From contig CAJUOF010000282.1 of NCBI GenBank assembly GCA_910587905.1, positions 1 to 35,171 on the forward strand: 35,171 bases of DNA. Direction: 5' to 3'. The notes below the pieces were generated by a model. The model saw only the letters and a list, made by a program, of their open reading frames with translations, ran no database searches and was not told where the DNA came from. The translations under genes were made by a program, and so were the position numbers. Source of the stretch: an uncultured Lachnospiraceae bacterium. GTDB lineage: Bacteria; Bacillota_A; Clostridia; Lachnospirales; Lachnospiraceae. Below are positions 7,072 to 15,719 of this stretch, in pieces; the first letter of the stretch is position 1; the number at the start of each line of letters is the position of its first letter.

Positions 7072-8670
7072 TTGAAAAGAGGAAGGAAAAGGGCCGCCGC
7101 ATGGCTGTTGGCGGTGTTGACGGTTTTGCTTGCCGCCTGCGGAACAAAGAGCGGGCAGGGGGAGACGGACAAGAAGGAGACGGATGCGGAGGCTTCCGGA
7201 CAGGAAACGGACGGCGGGATATCCGCTGAGGCAGGCGGCCCCGGCGGGGAGAAGATTTTAAACGCGGGCGTAAGCTTTAACATCGCCTCCATGGATGCCC
7301 ACCTGGATTACAATGGCTGGTATACCAACGTCTACGGCGTGACGGAGGAGCTTTTTAAGCTCAACGGCAATTATGAGGTGGAGCCCTGGCTGGCGGAGAA
7401 GGCGGAGAGCGAAGGCACGACCTGGACAATCACATTAAAAAAGGAAGCGGCCTTTTCCAACGGGAAGGCGCTGACTGCCGACATGGTGGTCCGCAATCTC
7501 GAACGAGCGGCCGAGAAGAATGAACGCTTTGCCTGGCTCGGCGAGTATGAGATGGAGGCCGTGGATGAGAGGACGCTGACGATCACCACGCCGGAGGTCT
7601 ATCCGACCATGATGAACGACCTGGCAAGCCCGGAGCTTGCAATTATGGATTTGGATGATTCCGGGGATATCGACAACAATCCGGTCTGTACCGGCCCTTT
7701 CGTGGTCTCGGAGTTTGAGCCCAAGGGAACCGTGAAGGTAAGTAGGAATGAGAATTACTGGAACGGAAATGCAAAGCTGGACGGTGCGGTGTTCTATTAC
7801 ATGCCGGAGGACGACACCAAGCAGATGGCCTTGCAGAGCGGGGAGATCGACTGCTACGATTTTGTCACGGCTTCGGCCATGGAGATTTACGTGGCGGATC
7901 CTGACAATTACAACCTCACGGTGCTTCCGGCCTCCAGACTGCAGTTTTATATTCTGAATGAGGAGCGATTGGAGGCCGGCGTGCGCCAGGCCGTCACCCT
8001 CACCGTGGATAAAGAGGCCATTGCCTCGTTTCTGCAGGGGACGGTCACTGCGGCGAAGGGGCCTTTTGCGGAGAGCAGCGCCTACGGGAAGGTGACGGTT
8101 CCGGCAGTCGACTTGGAGAAGGCGAAGGCTTCCCTGGAGGGGGCCGGATATGCCCTGAACGGAAATGGGTTTTATGAGAAGGACGGGAAGGAACTGGACC
8201 TGAATATCGCCTATTATGCGTCCCGTTCTCTGGATTCTCTGGCGATCCTCATTCAGGAGCAGCTAAAGGAGGTGGGAATCAATTCCCATCTGACCTGCGA
8301 GGAGGACCCGGACGCCACCTATATTGCCACGGGAGATTTTGATTTGGCCCTTTACTGCATGATCGCAGATAAGGCGGGAGATCCCTATTACTTTATCGAC
8401 AGCACCCTCCGGGACGGGGCTTATTTCGATGTGGGCGGGTTTGACGATCCGGAGTGCGAGAAGTTAATTGACCAGTTAAAGTATGAGATTGAGCCACAAA
8501 AGCGGGCGGAGCTTGCCAATCAGATCGTGCAGAGGGCCATTGACGATCATGCGTTCGGTTACGTGGGGCTCTTCAATAAGGTGACCGTTACCTTGCCGGG
8601 TGTGACAGGGTTTGCGGAACATCTGCCCTATGATTTTTATGGAATTGATGCGGATTCCGATAAACAATAA
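7072..8670 (+). CDS. Nickel/oligopeptide-class ABC importer, substrate-binding lipoprotein (system 1)
   Basis: An SBP family 5 protein of about 532 residues. Its lipoprotein signal is a basic start, a hydrophobic run and the lipobox LAAC. I chose TTG 7072 because AGGAGG at 7056-7061 is correctly spaced for it; ATG 7051 overlaps that site. After a polar, Gly/Glu-rich linker come family landmarks: TWTITLKKEAAFSNGKALTA, the TGPFVVSEFEPKGTV region and RNENYWNG. The fold binds peptides, nickel or metal chelates outside the membrane. It heads a complete permease-permease-ATPase-ATPase set, and the NikA-like layout plus the methyltransferase favour nickel or metal-complex uptake (inference). Length is normal for the family. 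Confidence 0.85.
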   Translation: MKRGRKRAAAWLLAVLTVLLAACGTKSGQGETDKKETDAEASGQETDGGISAEAGGPGGEKILNAGVSFNIASMDAHLDYNGWYTNVYGVTEELFKLNGNYEVEPWLAEKAESEGTTWTITLKKEAAFSNGKALTADMVVRNLERAAEKNERFAWLGEYEMEAVDERTLTITTPEVYPTMMNDLASPELAIMDLDDSGDIDNNPVCTGPFVVSEFEPKGTVKVSRNENYWNGNAKLDGAVFYYMPEDDTKQMALQSGEIDCYDFVTASAMEIYVADPDNYNLTVLPASRLQFYILNEERLEAGVRQAVTLTVDKEAIASFLQGTVTAAKGPFAESSAYGKVTVPAVDLEKAKASLEGAGYALNGNGFYEKDGKELDLNIAYYASRSLDSLAILIQEQLKEVGINSHLTCEEDPDATYIATGDFDLALYCMIADKAGDPYYFIDSTLRDGAYFDVGGFDDPECEKLIDQLKYEIEPQKRAELANQIVQRAIDDHAFGYVGLFNKVTVTLPGVTGFAEHLPYDFYGIDADSDKQ

Positions 8671-8673
8671 GCT

Positions 8674-9624
8674 ATGAATGTGAAGCGTTATATCGGAAGG
8701 CGGCTTTTTCAACTGTTTTTGATTTTGATTGGAGTCACCTTTCTCGTATTTTTATTGATGTACGTATCGCCGGGGGATCCGGCCCAGAGGAAACTGACGG
8801 CAGGGGGAGTGGCAATTACCGAGGAAGTTTTGGAGCAGGCCAGAGAGGACATGGGACTCGACCGTCCCCTCCTTTTGCAGTACGGGAGCTGGCTTGGAAA
8901 GGTGGTCCGCGGGGATTTCGGGGAATCCCTGCATGATGGTCTGCCTGTGGCGGAGAAGCTGGCAAAAAGCTTAAAAAACACCTTGCTCCTGTCCCTTGTC
9001 AGCCTTTTGGCGGCGCTCCTTCTGTCCGTTCCGCTGGGGATGTATTCGGCTGTGAGGCGGGATGGAGTGGCAGATAAGCTCATCAGTTTTTTGACATTCC
9101 TGGGAAATTCGCTGCCGAATTTTCTCATTGCCGTACTCCTCATGTATTTTTTGTGTTTGAAAACGAAGTTTTTTCCCATCCTTGCCAACGGGTCGGCAAA
9201 GGGCTTATTTCTGCCAGTCCTCACTTTGGCGATTCCCCTGTTCAGCCAGTTTACCAGGCAGGTTCGGGCGGCAGTCCTGGAGCAGCTCCACAAACCTTAT
9301 GTGGCAGGGGCCAGGTCCAGAGGGGTTAAGGAGTCCACGGTGCTGGTCCGAAATGTACTCCGCAATTCCCTGATTTCCATCATTACGGTGGTGGGCATGG
9401 CGGGGGGCACCCTCATGGCCGGGAGCGTGGTGGTGGAGAGCATTTTTCTCTGGCCGGGAATCGGGAAGCTGATGATGGATGCGATCACGGCCAAGGATTA
9501 TCCGGTGGTACAGGGGCTTGTGCTTGTGATGGCCCTGCTCTTTGTGACGGTGAACCTGGTCACCGATCTTCTCTACCATAAGCTGGATCCGAGGATCTGG
9601 GATCAGGGGGAGGAGACATCATGA
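8674..9624 (+). CDS. ABC importer permease, NikB/DppB-like (system 1)
   Basis: A 316-residue permease with the N-terminal RRLFQLFLILIGVTFLVF segment, the periplasmic MYVSPGDPA and DMGLDRPLLLQYG region of DppB-type permeases, about six membrane segments, and a cytoplasmic EAA-type loop near AGARSRGVKESTVLVRNVLRNS. It starts 4 bases after the binding protein stop, and its stop overlaps the next start (ATGA). It forms the heterodimeric channel with the following permease. Confidence 0.9.
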   Translation: MNVKRYIGRRLFQLFLILIGVTFLVFLLMYVSPGDPAQRKLTAGGVAITEEVLEQAREDMGLDRPLLLQYGSWLGKVVRGDFGESLHDGLPVAEKLAKSLKNTLLLSLVSLLAALLLSVPLGMYSAVRRDGVADKLISFLTFLGNSLPNFLIAVLLMYFLCLKTKFFPILANGSAKGLFLPVLTLAIPLFSQFTRQVRAAVLEQLHKPYVAGARSRGVKESTVLVRNVLRNSLISIITVVGMAGGTLMAGSVVVESIFLWPGIGKLMMDAITAKDYPVVQGLVLVMALLFVTVNLVTDLLYHKLDPRIWDQGEETS

Positions 9625-10538
9625 GAAAGTGCTCTTTTTTTCATGGGAAGAGTTCCCGTCGGTTCTATTTCTTCCTGGCGCTGGCGGTCCTTTTGCTGCT
9701 GACGGCGGCCCTGGCCCCGGCCTTGGCGCCCAATGACCCGGAGAAAACTCACGTGCAGGCCATGAAGCAGGCTCCCTCCGAGGAATTCCCTCTGGGGACG
9801 GATGAATATGGAAGATGCGTGCTCTCCAGGGTGCTCGCGGGGGCGCCGGCGTCCGTCTTTGGAGCCATCGGCCTGGTGGCAGTATCCTTTGTCGTGGGGA
9901 CTTTTTTGGGAATGCTCTGTGGGTATTACGAGGGATTACTGGACGAGATTCTGATGCGGCTGGCGGATATTCTGTTGGCGTTTCCCCAGATGGTGCTGGC
10001 AATCGCCGTGGCCGGGCTTCTCGGCGGCGGCCTGAAAAATGCGCTTCTGGCTCTTGGGATCACAAGCTGGACGGTCTATGCCAGGCTGGCCAGGAGTCTG
10101 ACCTTACAGACAAAGAAGGAGACTTATGTGGCGGCAGCCAGGTTTTCCGGATGCGGGGGACTCAATCTGCTTTTCAGGCATATTTTTCCCAATGTGGCCG
10201 GCCCTCTGTCTGTGACGGCGGCGACTCAGATCGGGAGCACGATGATGGGGATCGCGGGGCTTTCCTTCCTGGGAATCGGTGTGATTCCTCCTCAGGCAGA
10301 GTGGGGCTCCATGATCAGTGAGGGGAGGAGCTATATGCAGCTTGCCCCCTGGGTCTCGCTTGCTCCGGCGGCGGCTGTGGTAGCGACGGTGGTGATCTTT
10401 AATTGTCTGGGGGATGCGGCAAGGGATCTGGCCGAACCGGGAGCGCCGTCAGGGGGCGCCTCTGGCAGGCGTTTCCGTTTGTCCGGGCGGCGGGAGCGGT
10501 ACGCCGGGAGGAAGAGAGTAGGAAGGAGGAGAGCATGA
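9621..10538 (+). CDS. ABC importer permease, NikC/DppC-like (system 1)
   Basis: A 305-residue permease with a long N-terminal membrane segment, the family LAPNDPEKTH and PLGTDEYGRCVLSRVL motifs, five further segments and an EAA loop (AAARFSGCGG... then FRHIFPN). Its start overlaps the previous stop. The C-terminus carries an unusual basic, Gly/Arg-rich tail (SGRRF, RKRVGRRRA) that probably lies in the cytoplasm and hosts the ribosome site of the next gene. It pairs with the preceding permease. Confidence 0.9.
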   Translation: MRKCSFFHGKSSRRFYFFLALAVLLLLTAALAPALAPNDPEKTHVQAMKQAPSEEFPLGTDEYGRCVLSRVLAGAPASVFGAIGLVAVSFVVGTFLGMLCGYYEGLLDEILMRLADILLAFPQMVLAIAVAGLLGGGLKNALLALGITSWTVYARLARSLTLQTKKETYVAAARFSGCGGLNLLFRHIFPNVAGPLSVTAATQIGSTMMGIAGLSFLGIGVIPPQAEWGSMISEGRSYMQLAPWVSLAPAAAVVATVVIFNCLGDAARDLAEPGAPSGGASGRRFRLSGRRERYAGRKRVGRRRA

Positions 10539-11338
10539 GGGACGACGCGATCCTGCAATTGGACCAGGTATGTCTCTCCTATGAAGAGCCGGTAATCAAA
10601 CAGGTAAGTTTTGAGGTAAAGAGGGGCGAAATCTTGGTGTTGGCGGGGGAGAGCGGAAGCGGAAAGACCACCCTGCTCCAGGGAATCCAGGGGCTTCCGG
10701 GAACGGGAATTCGGCTGACAGGCGGAACAATGTTCTATGCCGGAAGGGATCTTTCGCGTATGGGAAGGAGAGAGAGAAGCAGGCTTTGGGGACGGGAGAT
10801 CACCATGATTTTTCAGGATTCCGGGGCGGCTTTCAATCCCATCCGCAGCTACCGGAAGCAGTTCGCGGAGCTGTTAAAAGGCCAAGGGAATTTTCGGGGC
10901 AGAGAGTCCTTTGGCGAGATCAGGGAATGCCTTAAGAGCCTGGGGTTTTCCGAGGGAGAGAGAATCCTGGATTCCTGCCCCTATGAGATGAGCGGCGGGA
11001 TGAATCAGCGGATTGCCATTGCAGCCGCACTCCTGTTAAAGCCCCGGCTGCTGCTGGCGGACGAGCCGACCAGCGCTTTGGACGTCATTACCAGGAAAGA
11101 AGTACTCGAGGGACTTTTGCATATGCAAAAGCTGACGGGGACGGCGATGCTTCTGGTGACCCACGACCTCGGTGTGGCCGCCAAGATGGCCGGGAGGCTG
11201 GGGATCGTGTATCAGGGAGAACTGGTGGAGTGTAAAGAGACAGAACAGGTGCTTGGGGAACCGGAGCATCCCTACACGAAACGTTTGGTGGCGGCAGCGG
11301 CTGCTTATGGAGAGGGATGGGAGAGAGAACATGGTTGA
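10535..11338 (+). CDS. ABC importer ATPase, NikD/DppD-like (system 1)
   Basis: A 267-residue ATPase: Walker A GESGSGKT at residues 38-45, Q-loop MIFQDSGAAFNP, signature EMSGGMNQRI, Walker B LLLADEPTSALD and H-loop LVTHD. I chose ATG 10535, which overlaps the permease stop and follows AGGAGG; the frame is open upstream but only as an out-of-frame shadow of the permease. It lacks the longer cysteine-containing C-terminal domain found in many DppD proteins, ending shortly after EHPYTKRLVAA. It energises the importer together with the next ATPase. Confidence 0.9.
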   Translation: MRDDAILQLDQVCLSYEEPVIKQVSFEVKRGEILVLAGESGSGKTTLLQGIQGLPGTGIRLTGGTMFYAGRDLSRMGRRERSRLWGREITMIFQDSGAAFNPIRSYRKQFAELLKGQGNFRGRESFGEIRECLKSLGFSEGERILDSCPYEMSGGMNQRIAIAAALLLKPRLLLADEPTSALDVITRKEVLEGLLHMQKLTGTAMLLVTHDLGVAAKMAGRLGIVYQGELVECKETEQVLGEPEHPYTKRLVAAAAAYGEGWEREHG

Positions 11339-12077
11339 AATCCGGAACCTGGAAAAGACTTATGTGAGAAAGGGAAGAAGAATCCGGGCCCTTAAGGGCT
11401 TGAGCGTTTCTGCCGCCTCCGGCGAGACGCTGGGAATCGTGGGGGAGAGCGGGAGCGGGAAAAGTACGCTGCTCAGGCAGATTGCCTGCCTGGAGCAGGC
11501 AGATGAGGGTGAGATCTTCATCGGGGGAGATGAAGTCACCGGAAAACGGACAGAGGACATCTGTCAGGACGTGCAGATGGTGTTTCAGGACGCCGTCCGC
11601 TCCTTCAATCCAAGAAAGAGAATACAATCGGCGCTCGATGAAGTCTTAAAACGGCTTTGCAACATGAAGGGGCCGGAGCTTTGCGGGGAGCGGGAGCGGC
11701 TCATCCGCATGGTGGGACTTTTGCCGGAGCTCGCGGAGCGCTATCCGGGGCAGTTGAGCGGAGGTCAGTGCCAGCGAATGGCGATCGCGAGGGCATTGGC
11801 GGCAAAGCCGAAGGTGCTGCTCTGTGATGAGATCACCAGCGCCCTCGATGTGTCGACCGGGGCTCAGATTGTTCAGTTATTGAAAGGGCTGCAGAAGGAG
11901 TTGGGGCTGACGGTTCTTTTTGTGTCCCATGACCTGGTGCTGGCTATGGAGCTTTGCGACAGGCTTTTGATTATGAAGGACGGAGCGTGCGTGGAGACGG
12001 GGACGCCGCAGGAGATTCGGGAGGCTCCGAAGGAGAGGTACACCAGAGCACTTCTGGAAGCGAGGCTTTTTTGTTGA
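11331..12077 (+). CDS. ABC importer ATPase, NikE/DppF-like (system 1)
   Basis: A 248-residue ATPase with Walker A GESGSGKS at residues 38-45, Q-loop MVFQDAVRSFNP, signature QLSGGQCQRM, Walker B VLLCDEITSALD and H-loop FVSHD. ATG 11331 overlaps the end of the preceding ATPase by 8 bases; the frame is open far upstream but that part is a shadow. It is the last gene of operon 1. No terminator is evident in the 50 bases that follow, before the operon 2 promoter. Confidence 0.9.
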   Translation: MVEIRNLEKTYVRKGRRIRALKGLSVSAASGETLGIVGESGSGKSTLLRQIACLEQADEGEIFIGGDEVTGKRTEDICQDVQMVFQDAVRSFNPRKRIQSALDEVLKRLCNMKGPELCGERERLIRMVGLLPELAERYPGQLSGGQCQRMAIARALAAKPKVLLCDEITSALDVSTGAQIVQLLKGLQKELGLTVLFVSHDLVLAMELCDRLLIMKDGACVETGTPQEIREAPKERYTRALLEARLFC

Positions 12078-12105
12078 TACAAATAATGGAAATGGACATT
12101 GCTTA

Positions 12106-12157
12106 CAAAAAATAACCCCCTGGGAGGCTTGTAGACAAAAAACTCTTTGGGTATAAT
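12106..12157 (+). promoter_or_regulatory. Promoter of importer operon 2 with the motif shared with operon 1
   Basis: TTGTAG (12129-12134), a 17-base spacer and TATAAT (12152-12157) form a strong promoter about 30 bases before the gene. Upstream stands AAAAATAAC-CCCCTGGGAGGC, closely matching the sequence before the operon 1 promoter (CCCCATGGGGGGC at the same distance from the -35). The conserved block is a likely binding site for one common regulator. Confidence 0.72.
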
Positions 12158-12187
12158 GGGGACATTATGCGAGAGGAGTGCAGAGCA

Positions 12188-13825
12188 ATGCGAAAACGGA
12201 TAAGAATTTTGGCCGCACTTGTATGCGCGGCATGTTTACTGGCCGGCTGCGGCGGGAGAGATTCCGGAACAGAGGCGGCAAAGACGCAGGGGGAGCCGGC
12301 TGCGGAGTCTTCCTCTGCGGTGAAGACAGAGGTAGTCATAGGGTTTTCCGGCGAGGGAGATTCCTTTGATCCCTGTACGGGCTTTGGCTATACGGGTTCT
12401 CCGCTGTATTCCAGCCTGGTGAGGGTGAACGGCGACAACCAGCTTGAAAAGGACTTGGCAACAGAGTACGGCGTCAGTGGGGATGCGCTGACCTGGACCT
12501 TTCGGATCCGTGACGATGTAACCTTTACCAATGGCGATCCGCTTCGGGCGTCGGACGTGGTGTTTACCTTTCAGACCGCAAAGGAGAAGGCAACTTACCT
12601 GGATCTGACCATGCTGGCAAGCTGCAGGGCGGCCGATGACGTCACTGTAGAATTTAAGCTGACGAAGCCCTGCGTGACCTTTCTCTATACGGCTGCGCAG
12701 ATCGGGATTGTCCCGGAGCGGGCGTACAGTGACCGCTTTGGCCTGTCCGCCGACCAGATCATCGGCTCCGGCCCTTACAAAATGGTGCAGTGGGACAAGG
12801 GGCAGCAATTTATCCTGGAGGCAAACGAGGACTATTACGGAGCGCAGCCACAGATTAAGCGTGCGGTGGTTTTGGTGCAGGACGAGGATGCCAGGCTGGC
12901 GGCGGCCCAGGCGGGGGAGGTGGACATCGCCTTGACCTCCGCGACGCTGGCGACGGTCGAGATCGAAGGGATGCATGTGGAACGAGTCACTTCCGTGGAC
13001 AACAGGGGCATTACCCTGCCGACGGTTCCCGACGAGGGGAAGGTGACGGAGGACGGCTATCCGATCGGCAACAACATTACCTGCGATGTCAATGTGCGCA
13101 AGGCTCTCTGCTATGGCATTGACCGGCAGCAGGTGATCGACGAGGCGTTAAACGGCTTTGCGGAGCCGGCCTACTCTGAGTGTGACGGGATGCCCTGGTG
13201 GAATCCGGAGGATGTCATTGAGACGGATGCAGAGTATGCGGCCGGACTTCTGGAGGAGGCCGGCTGGCTGGACCAGGACGGCGACGGAATTCGGGAGAAG
13301 GATGGGGCAAGGCTGGCCTTCAACCTGATGTATTTTGCGGGGGATTCCATGCGCCAGGCGGTAGCCATGTCGGTGGCGAATCAGGCCAGGGAAAAATTGG
13401 GGATGGAGATCACCGTGGAAGGAGTCGGCGCGGACGACACCGTAAAGCGGATGTTCTCCGAGCCGATGATCATGGGCTGGGGATCCGACAGTCCGATGAC
13501 CTCTTACATGCTGTTCCACAGCAGCAATGCGGGAAAGACGGATTTCTATAACCCGGAGTTTTATACCAGTGGGAAGACAGACGAATACTTGGATAAGGCG
13601 ATGACCTCTCTGTCCCTGGAGGATTCCATCGGATGGTGGCAGAAAGCTCAGTGGGACGGTGAGACCGGCACCTCCATGCGGGGGGAGGCGCCCTGGGCCT
13701 TCTATGTGAATATGACGCACCTATATTATATGAGGGATGATCTGGACATCGGAAAACAGAGAATCCACGCCCATGGACAGGCATGGCCGTTAATTGCAAA
13801 TCTGGCAGAGTGGTCCTGGAAATAG
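12188..13825 (+). CDS. Nickel/oligopeptide-class ABC importer, substrate-binding lipoprotein (system 2)
   Basis: A 545-residue SBP family 5 lipoprotein. Its signal peptide MRKRIRILAALVCAACLLAGC ends in a lipobox; ATG 12188 follows GAGGAG at the right distance, while in-frame ATG 12167 would put polar residues in front. Landmarks are TWTFRIRDDVTFTNGDPLRA, GSGPYKMVQWDKGQ and EANEDYYG. The middle region has KALCYGIDRQQVI, and a DQDGDGIREKDG segment is typical of the family. The C-terminal domain contains several Met, His and acidic residues but no clear metal site can be assigned. It differs strongly from the system 1 binding protein, so the two importers probably take different ligands. Confidence 0.87.
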   Translation: MRKRIRILAALVCAACLLAGCGGRDSGTEAAKTQGEPAAESSSAVKTEVVIGFSGEGDSFDPCTGFGYTGSPLYSSLVRVNGDNQLEKDLATEYGVSGDALTWTFRIRDDVTFTNGDPLRASDVVFTFQTAKEKATYLDLTMLASCRAADDVTVEFKLTKPCVTFLYTAAQIGIVPERAYSDRFGLSADQIIGSGPYKMVQWDKGQQFILEANEDYYGAQPQIKRAVVLVQDEDARLAAAQAGEVDIALTSATLATVEIEGMHVERVTSVDNRGITLPTVPDEGKVTEDGYPIGNNITCDVNVRKALCYGIDRQQVIDEALNGFAEPAYSECDGMPWWNPEDVIETDAEYAAGLLEEAGWLDQDGDGIREKDGARLAFNLMYFAGDSMRQAVAMSVANQAREKLGMEITVEGVGADDTVKRMFSEPMIMGWGSDSPMTSYMLFHSSNAGKTDFYNPEFYTSGKTDEYLDKAMTSLSLEDSIGWWQKAQWDGETGTSMRGEAPWAFYVNMTHLYYMRDDLDIGKQRIHAHGQAWPLIANLAEWSWK

Positions 13826-13851
13826 GCTCTGCAAAACATGAGGATAGTCCT

Positions 13852-14841
13852 ATGAAAAGAAGCTATTATCTGAAAGCTGCAGGAACCTATTTTTTGCGGA
13901 TGGTGACACTTTTGCTCGCCGTCAGCATCATCAGTTTTGTCCTGGTAAGTTTTTCACCGGTGGATCCGGTGCAGCAGTATGTGGGGGCTGTCCCCAATGT
14001 CAGCATGGAACAGAGAGAAAAGATCGCAGAATATTGGGGCCTAAACGATCCGCCCTTGGAGCGGTTTTTCGCCTGGGGAAGTTCGATCCTGAGGGGAGAT
14101 TTCGGAGTTTCTCTGCTCTATCGGAGACCGGTTATAGAGATCATAGGCGAGAAGTTTGCCACCTCCCTGGCATTGATGATCACGGCATGGCTGCTTTCCG
14201 GCATTCTGGGCTTTGCCCTCGGGTGCCTGATGGGAGCGTTCAGCGGGAGATGGCCGGACAAGATACTGAAAAAGCTCTGTCTGACCATGTGTTCCATCCC
14301 CACCTTCTGGATCGGGATTGTGTTTCTGATGTTTTTCTCCGTCACACTGGGGTGGTTTCCCATGAGCATGAGTGTGCCCATGGGAGTTCCGGCGGCAGAG
14401 GTCACCATCTGGCAGAGGATTCACCACCTGATCCTGCCGGCATTTACCCTGAGCTTTCTCTCCTTTGCCGGCGTGGCCCTGCACACCAGGGAAAAGCTGG
14501 TGGATGTGCTGGAGAGCGACTATGTGCTGTTCGCGAAGGCCAGGGGGGAATCAGGATGGAGCATCTTAAAACGTCACGGCCTGCGGAATATTTTGCTCCC
14601 CGCTGTGACCATGCAGTTTGGCTCTTTCAGCGAGCTTTTCGGCGGTTCCGTCCTGGCAGAAACCGTATTTTCTTATCCGGGCCTCGGGGCGGCGGCCGCG
14701 GCCGCCGGGATGGGTTCCGACGTGCCGCTGCTTTTGGGAATCACTCTGTTCAGCGCCTTGTTTGTGTTTGTGGGGAATCTGTTGGCGGACATCATTTATC
14801 GGATCGTGGATCCACAGATCAGGGAGGGGAGATCGAAATGA
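13852..14841 (+). CDS. ABC importer permease, NikB/DppB-like (system 2)
   Basis: A 329-residue permease. ATG 13852 is chosen over the in-frame ATG 13783 because a GAGGA site precedes it and the first membrane segment (FLRMVTLLLAVSIISFVLV) then follows at the normal distance. DppB landmarks are FSPVDPVQQYVG, YWGLNDPPLERFF and the EAA-loop region FAKARGESGWSILKRHGLRN. Its end overlaps the next permease start in ATGA. Confidence 0.9.
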   Translation: MKRSYYLKAAGTYFLRMVTLLLAVSIISFVLVSFSPVDPVQQYVGAVPNVSMEQREKIAEYWGLNDPPLERFFAWGSSILRGDFGVSLLYRRPVIEIIGEKFATSLALMITAWLLSGILGFALGCLMGAFSGRWPDKILKKLCLTMCSIPTFWIGIVFLMFFSVTLGWFPMSMSVPMGVPAAEVTIWQRIHHLILPAFTLSFLSFAGVALHTREKLVDVLESDYVLFAKARGESGWSILKRHGLRNILLPAVTMQFGSFSELFGGSVLAETVFSYPGLGAAAAAAGMGSDVPLLLGITLFSALFVFVGNLLADIIYRIVDPQIREGRSK

Positions 14842-15710
14842 ATCTTGCGGCAAGTGAAAGGCGCATTTCGGGAATCGGAAAAGAACGTTTTTTTCTGAAT
14901 CGGCGGGCGAGGCTTGCGGTATGGACAGGGATTCTTTTTGCAGCTTTAGCCGGAGTCTGGCTGGCCGGAGTGCTGATTGGCGGCGGGCAGGTTGCGGCGG
15001 ACTTTTCTGCCAAGGGGCTGGCGCCCTCCCTGGCACATCCCTTCGGCACAGATATGCTGGGGCGGGATATGCTGATTCGGACCGTCAAGGGTCTGTCGGT
15101 CAGTATCGTGGTGGGAACCGTGGCCTCCGGTGTCAGTGCGGTGATCGCCCTGATCGTGGGGATTGCGGCGGCGGCGGGCATTTCCTGGCTGGACCATTTG
15201 ATGAACTGGCTCATCGACCTGGTGATGGGGATTCCCCACACGGTACTGCTGATTCTGATCTCCTTTGCCTGCGGAAAGGGGCTTAAGGGAGTGCTGATCG
15301 GAGTGGCGGTCACCCACTGGACAGGACTGGCCCGTATCATCCGGAGCGAGGTGCTTCAGATCCGATCCCAGCAGTATATTGCGGTGTCCAGAAAGTTGGG
15401 ACATTCCGGCAGATGGATCACCGTTCACCATATCCTGCCGCACATGGTTCCGCAGTTCCTCATTGGCCTGATCCTCCTGTTTCCCCACGCGATCATGCAC
15501 GAATCCAGCTTGACATTCCTGGGCTTCGGACTGCCGCCAGAACAGCCGGCAATCGGGATCATTCTCTCGGAGGCCATGAAATATATTTCTGTTGGGAAAT
15601 GGTGGCTGGCCTTTTTCCCGGGACTTATGCTGGTGATCCTTGTGCTTCTGTTTGACCGTCTGGGGGAGAATCTGAAAAAGCTTCTGGACCCTTACAGTGT
15701 CCACGAGTAG
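14838..15710 (+). CDS. ABC importer permease, NikC/DppC-like (system 2)
   Basis: A 290-residue permease starting at ATG 14838, which overlaps the previous stop and follows AGGGGAG. The frame is open from 14034, but that upstream part is a shadow of the other permease. N-terminal arm, then a membrane segment, the family motif PFGTDMLGRDMLIRTVKGL, five segments and an EAA loop (VSRKLGHSG... then VHHILPH). It completes the membrane channel of system 2. Confidence 0.9.
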   Translation: MNLAASERRISGIGKERFFLNRRARLAVWTGILFAALAGVWLAGVLIGGGQVAADFSAKGLAPSLAHPFGTDMLGRDMLIRTVKGLSVSIVVGTVASGVSAVIALIVGIAAAAGISWLDHLMNWLIDLVMGIPHTVLLILISFACGKGLKGVLIGVAVTHWTGLARIIRSEVLQIRSQQYIAVSRKLGHSGRWITVHHILPHMVPQFLIGLILLFPHAIMHESSLTFLGFGLPPEQPAIGIILSEAMKYISVGKWWLAFFPGLMLVILVLLFDRLGENLKKLLDPYSVHE

Positions 15711-15719
15711 GAGGGCAGT

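Noticed and set aside
14034..14837. 558-codon frame over the operon 2 permeases
   Set aside because: The first 268 codons are a shadow of the NikB-like permease; the true NikC-like gene starts at ATG 14838.
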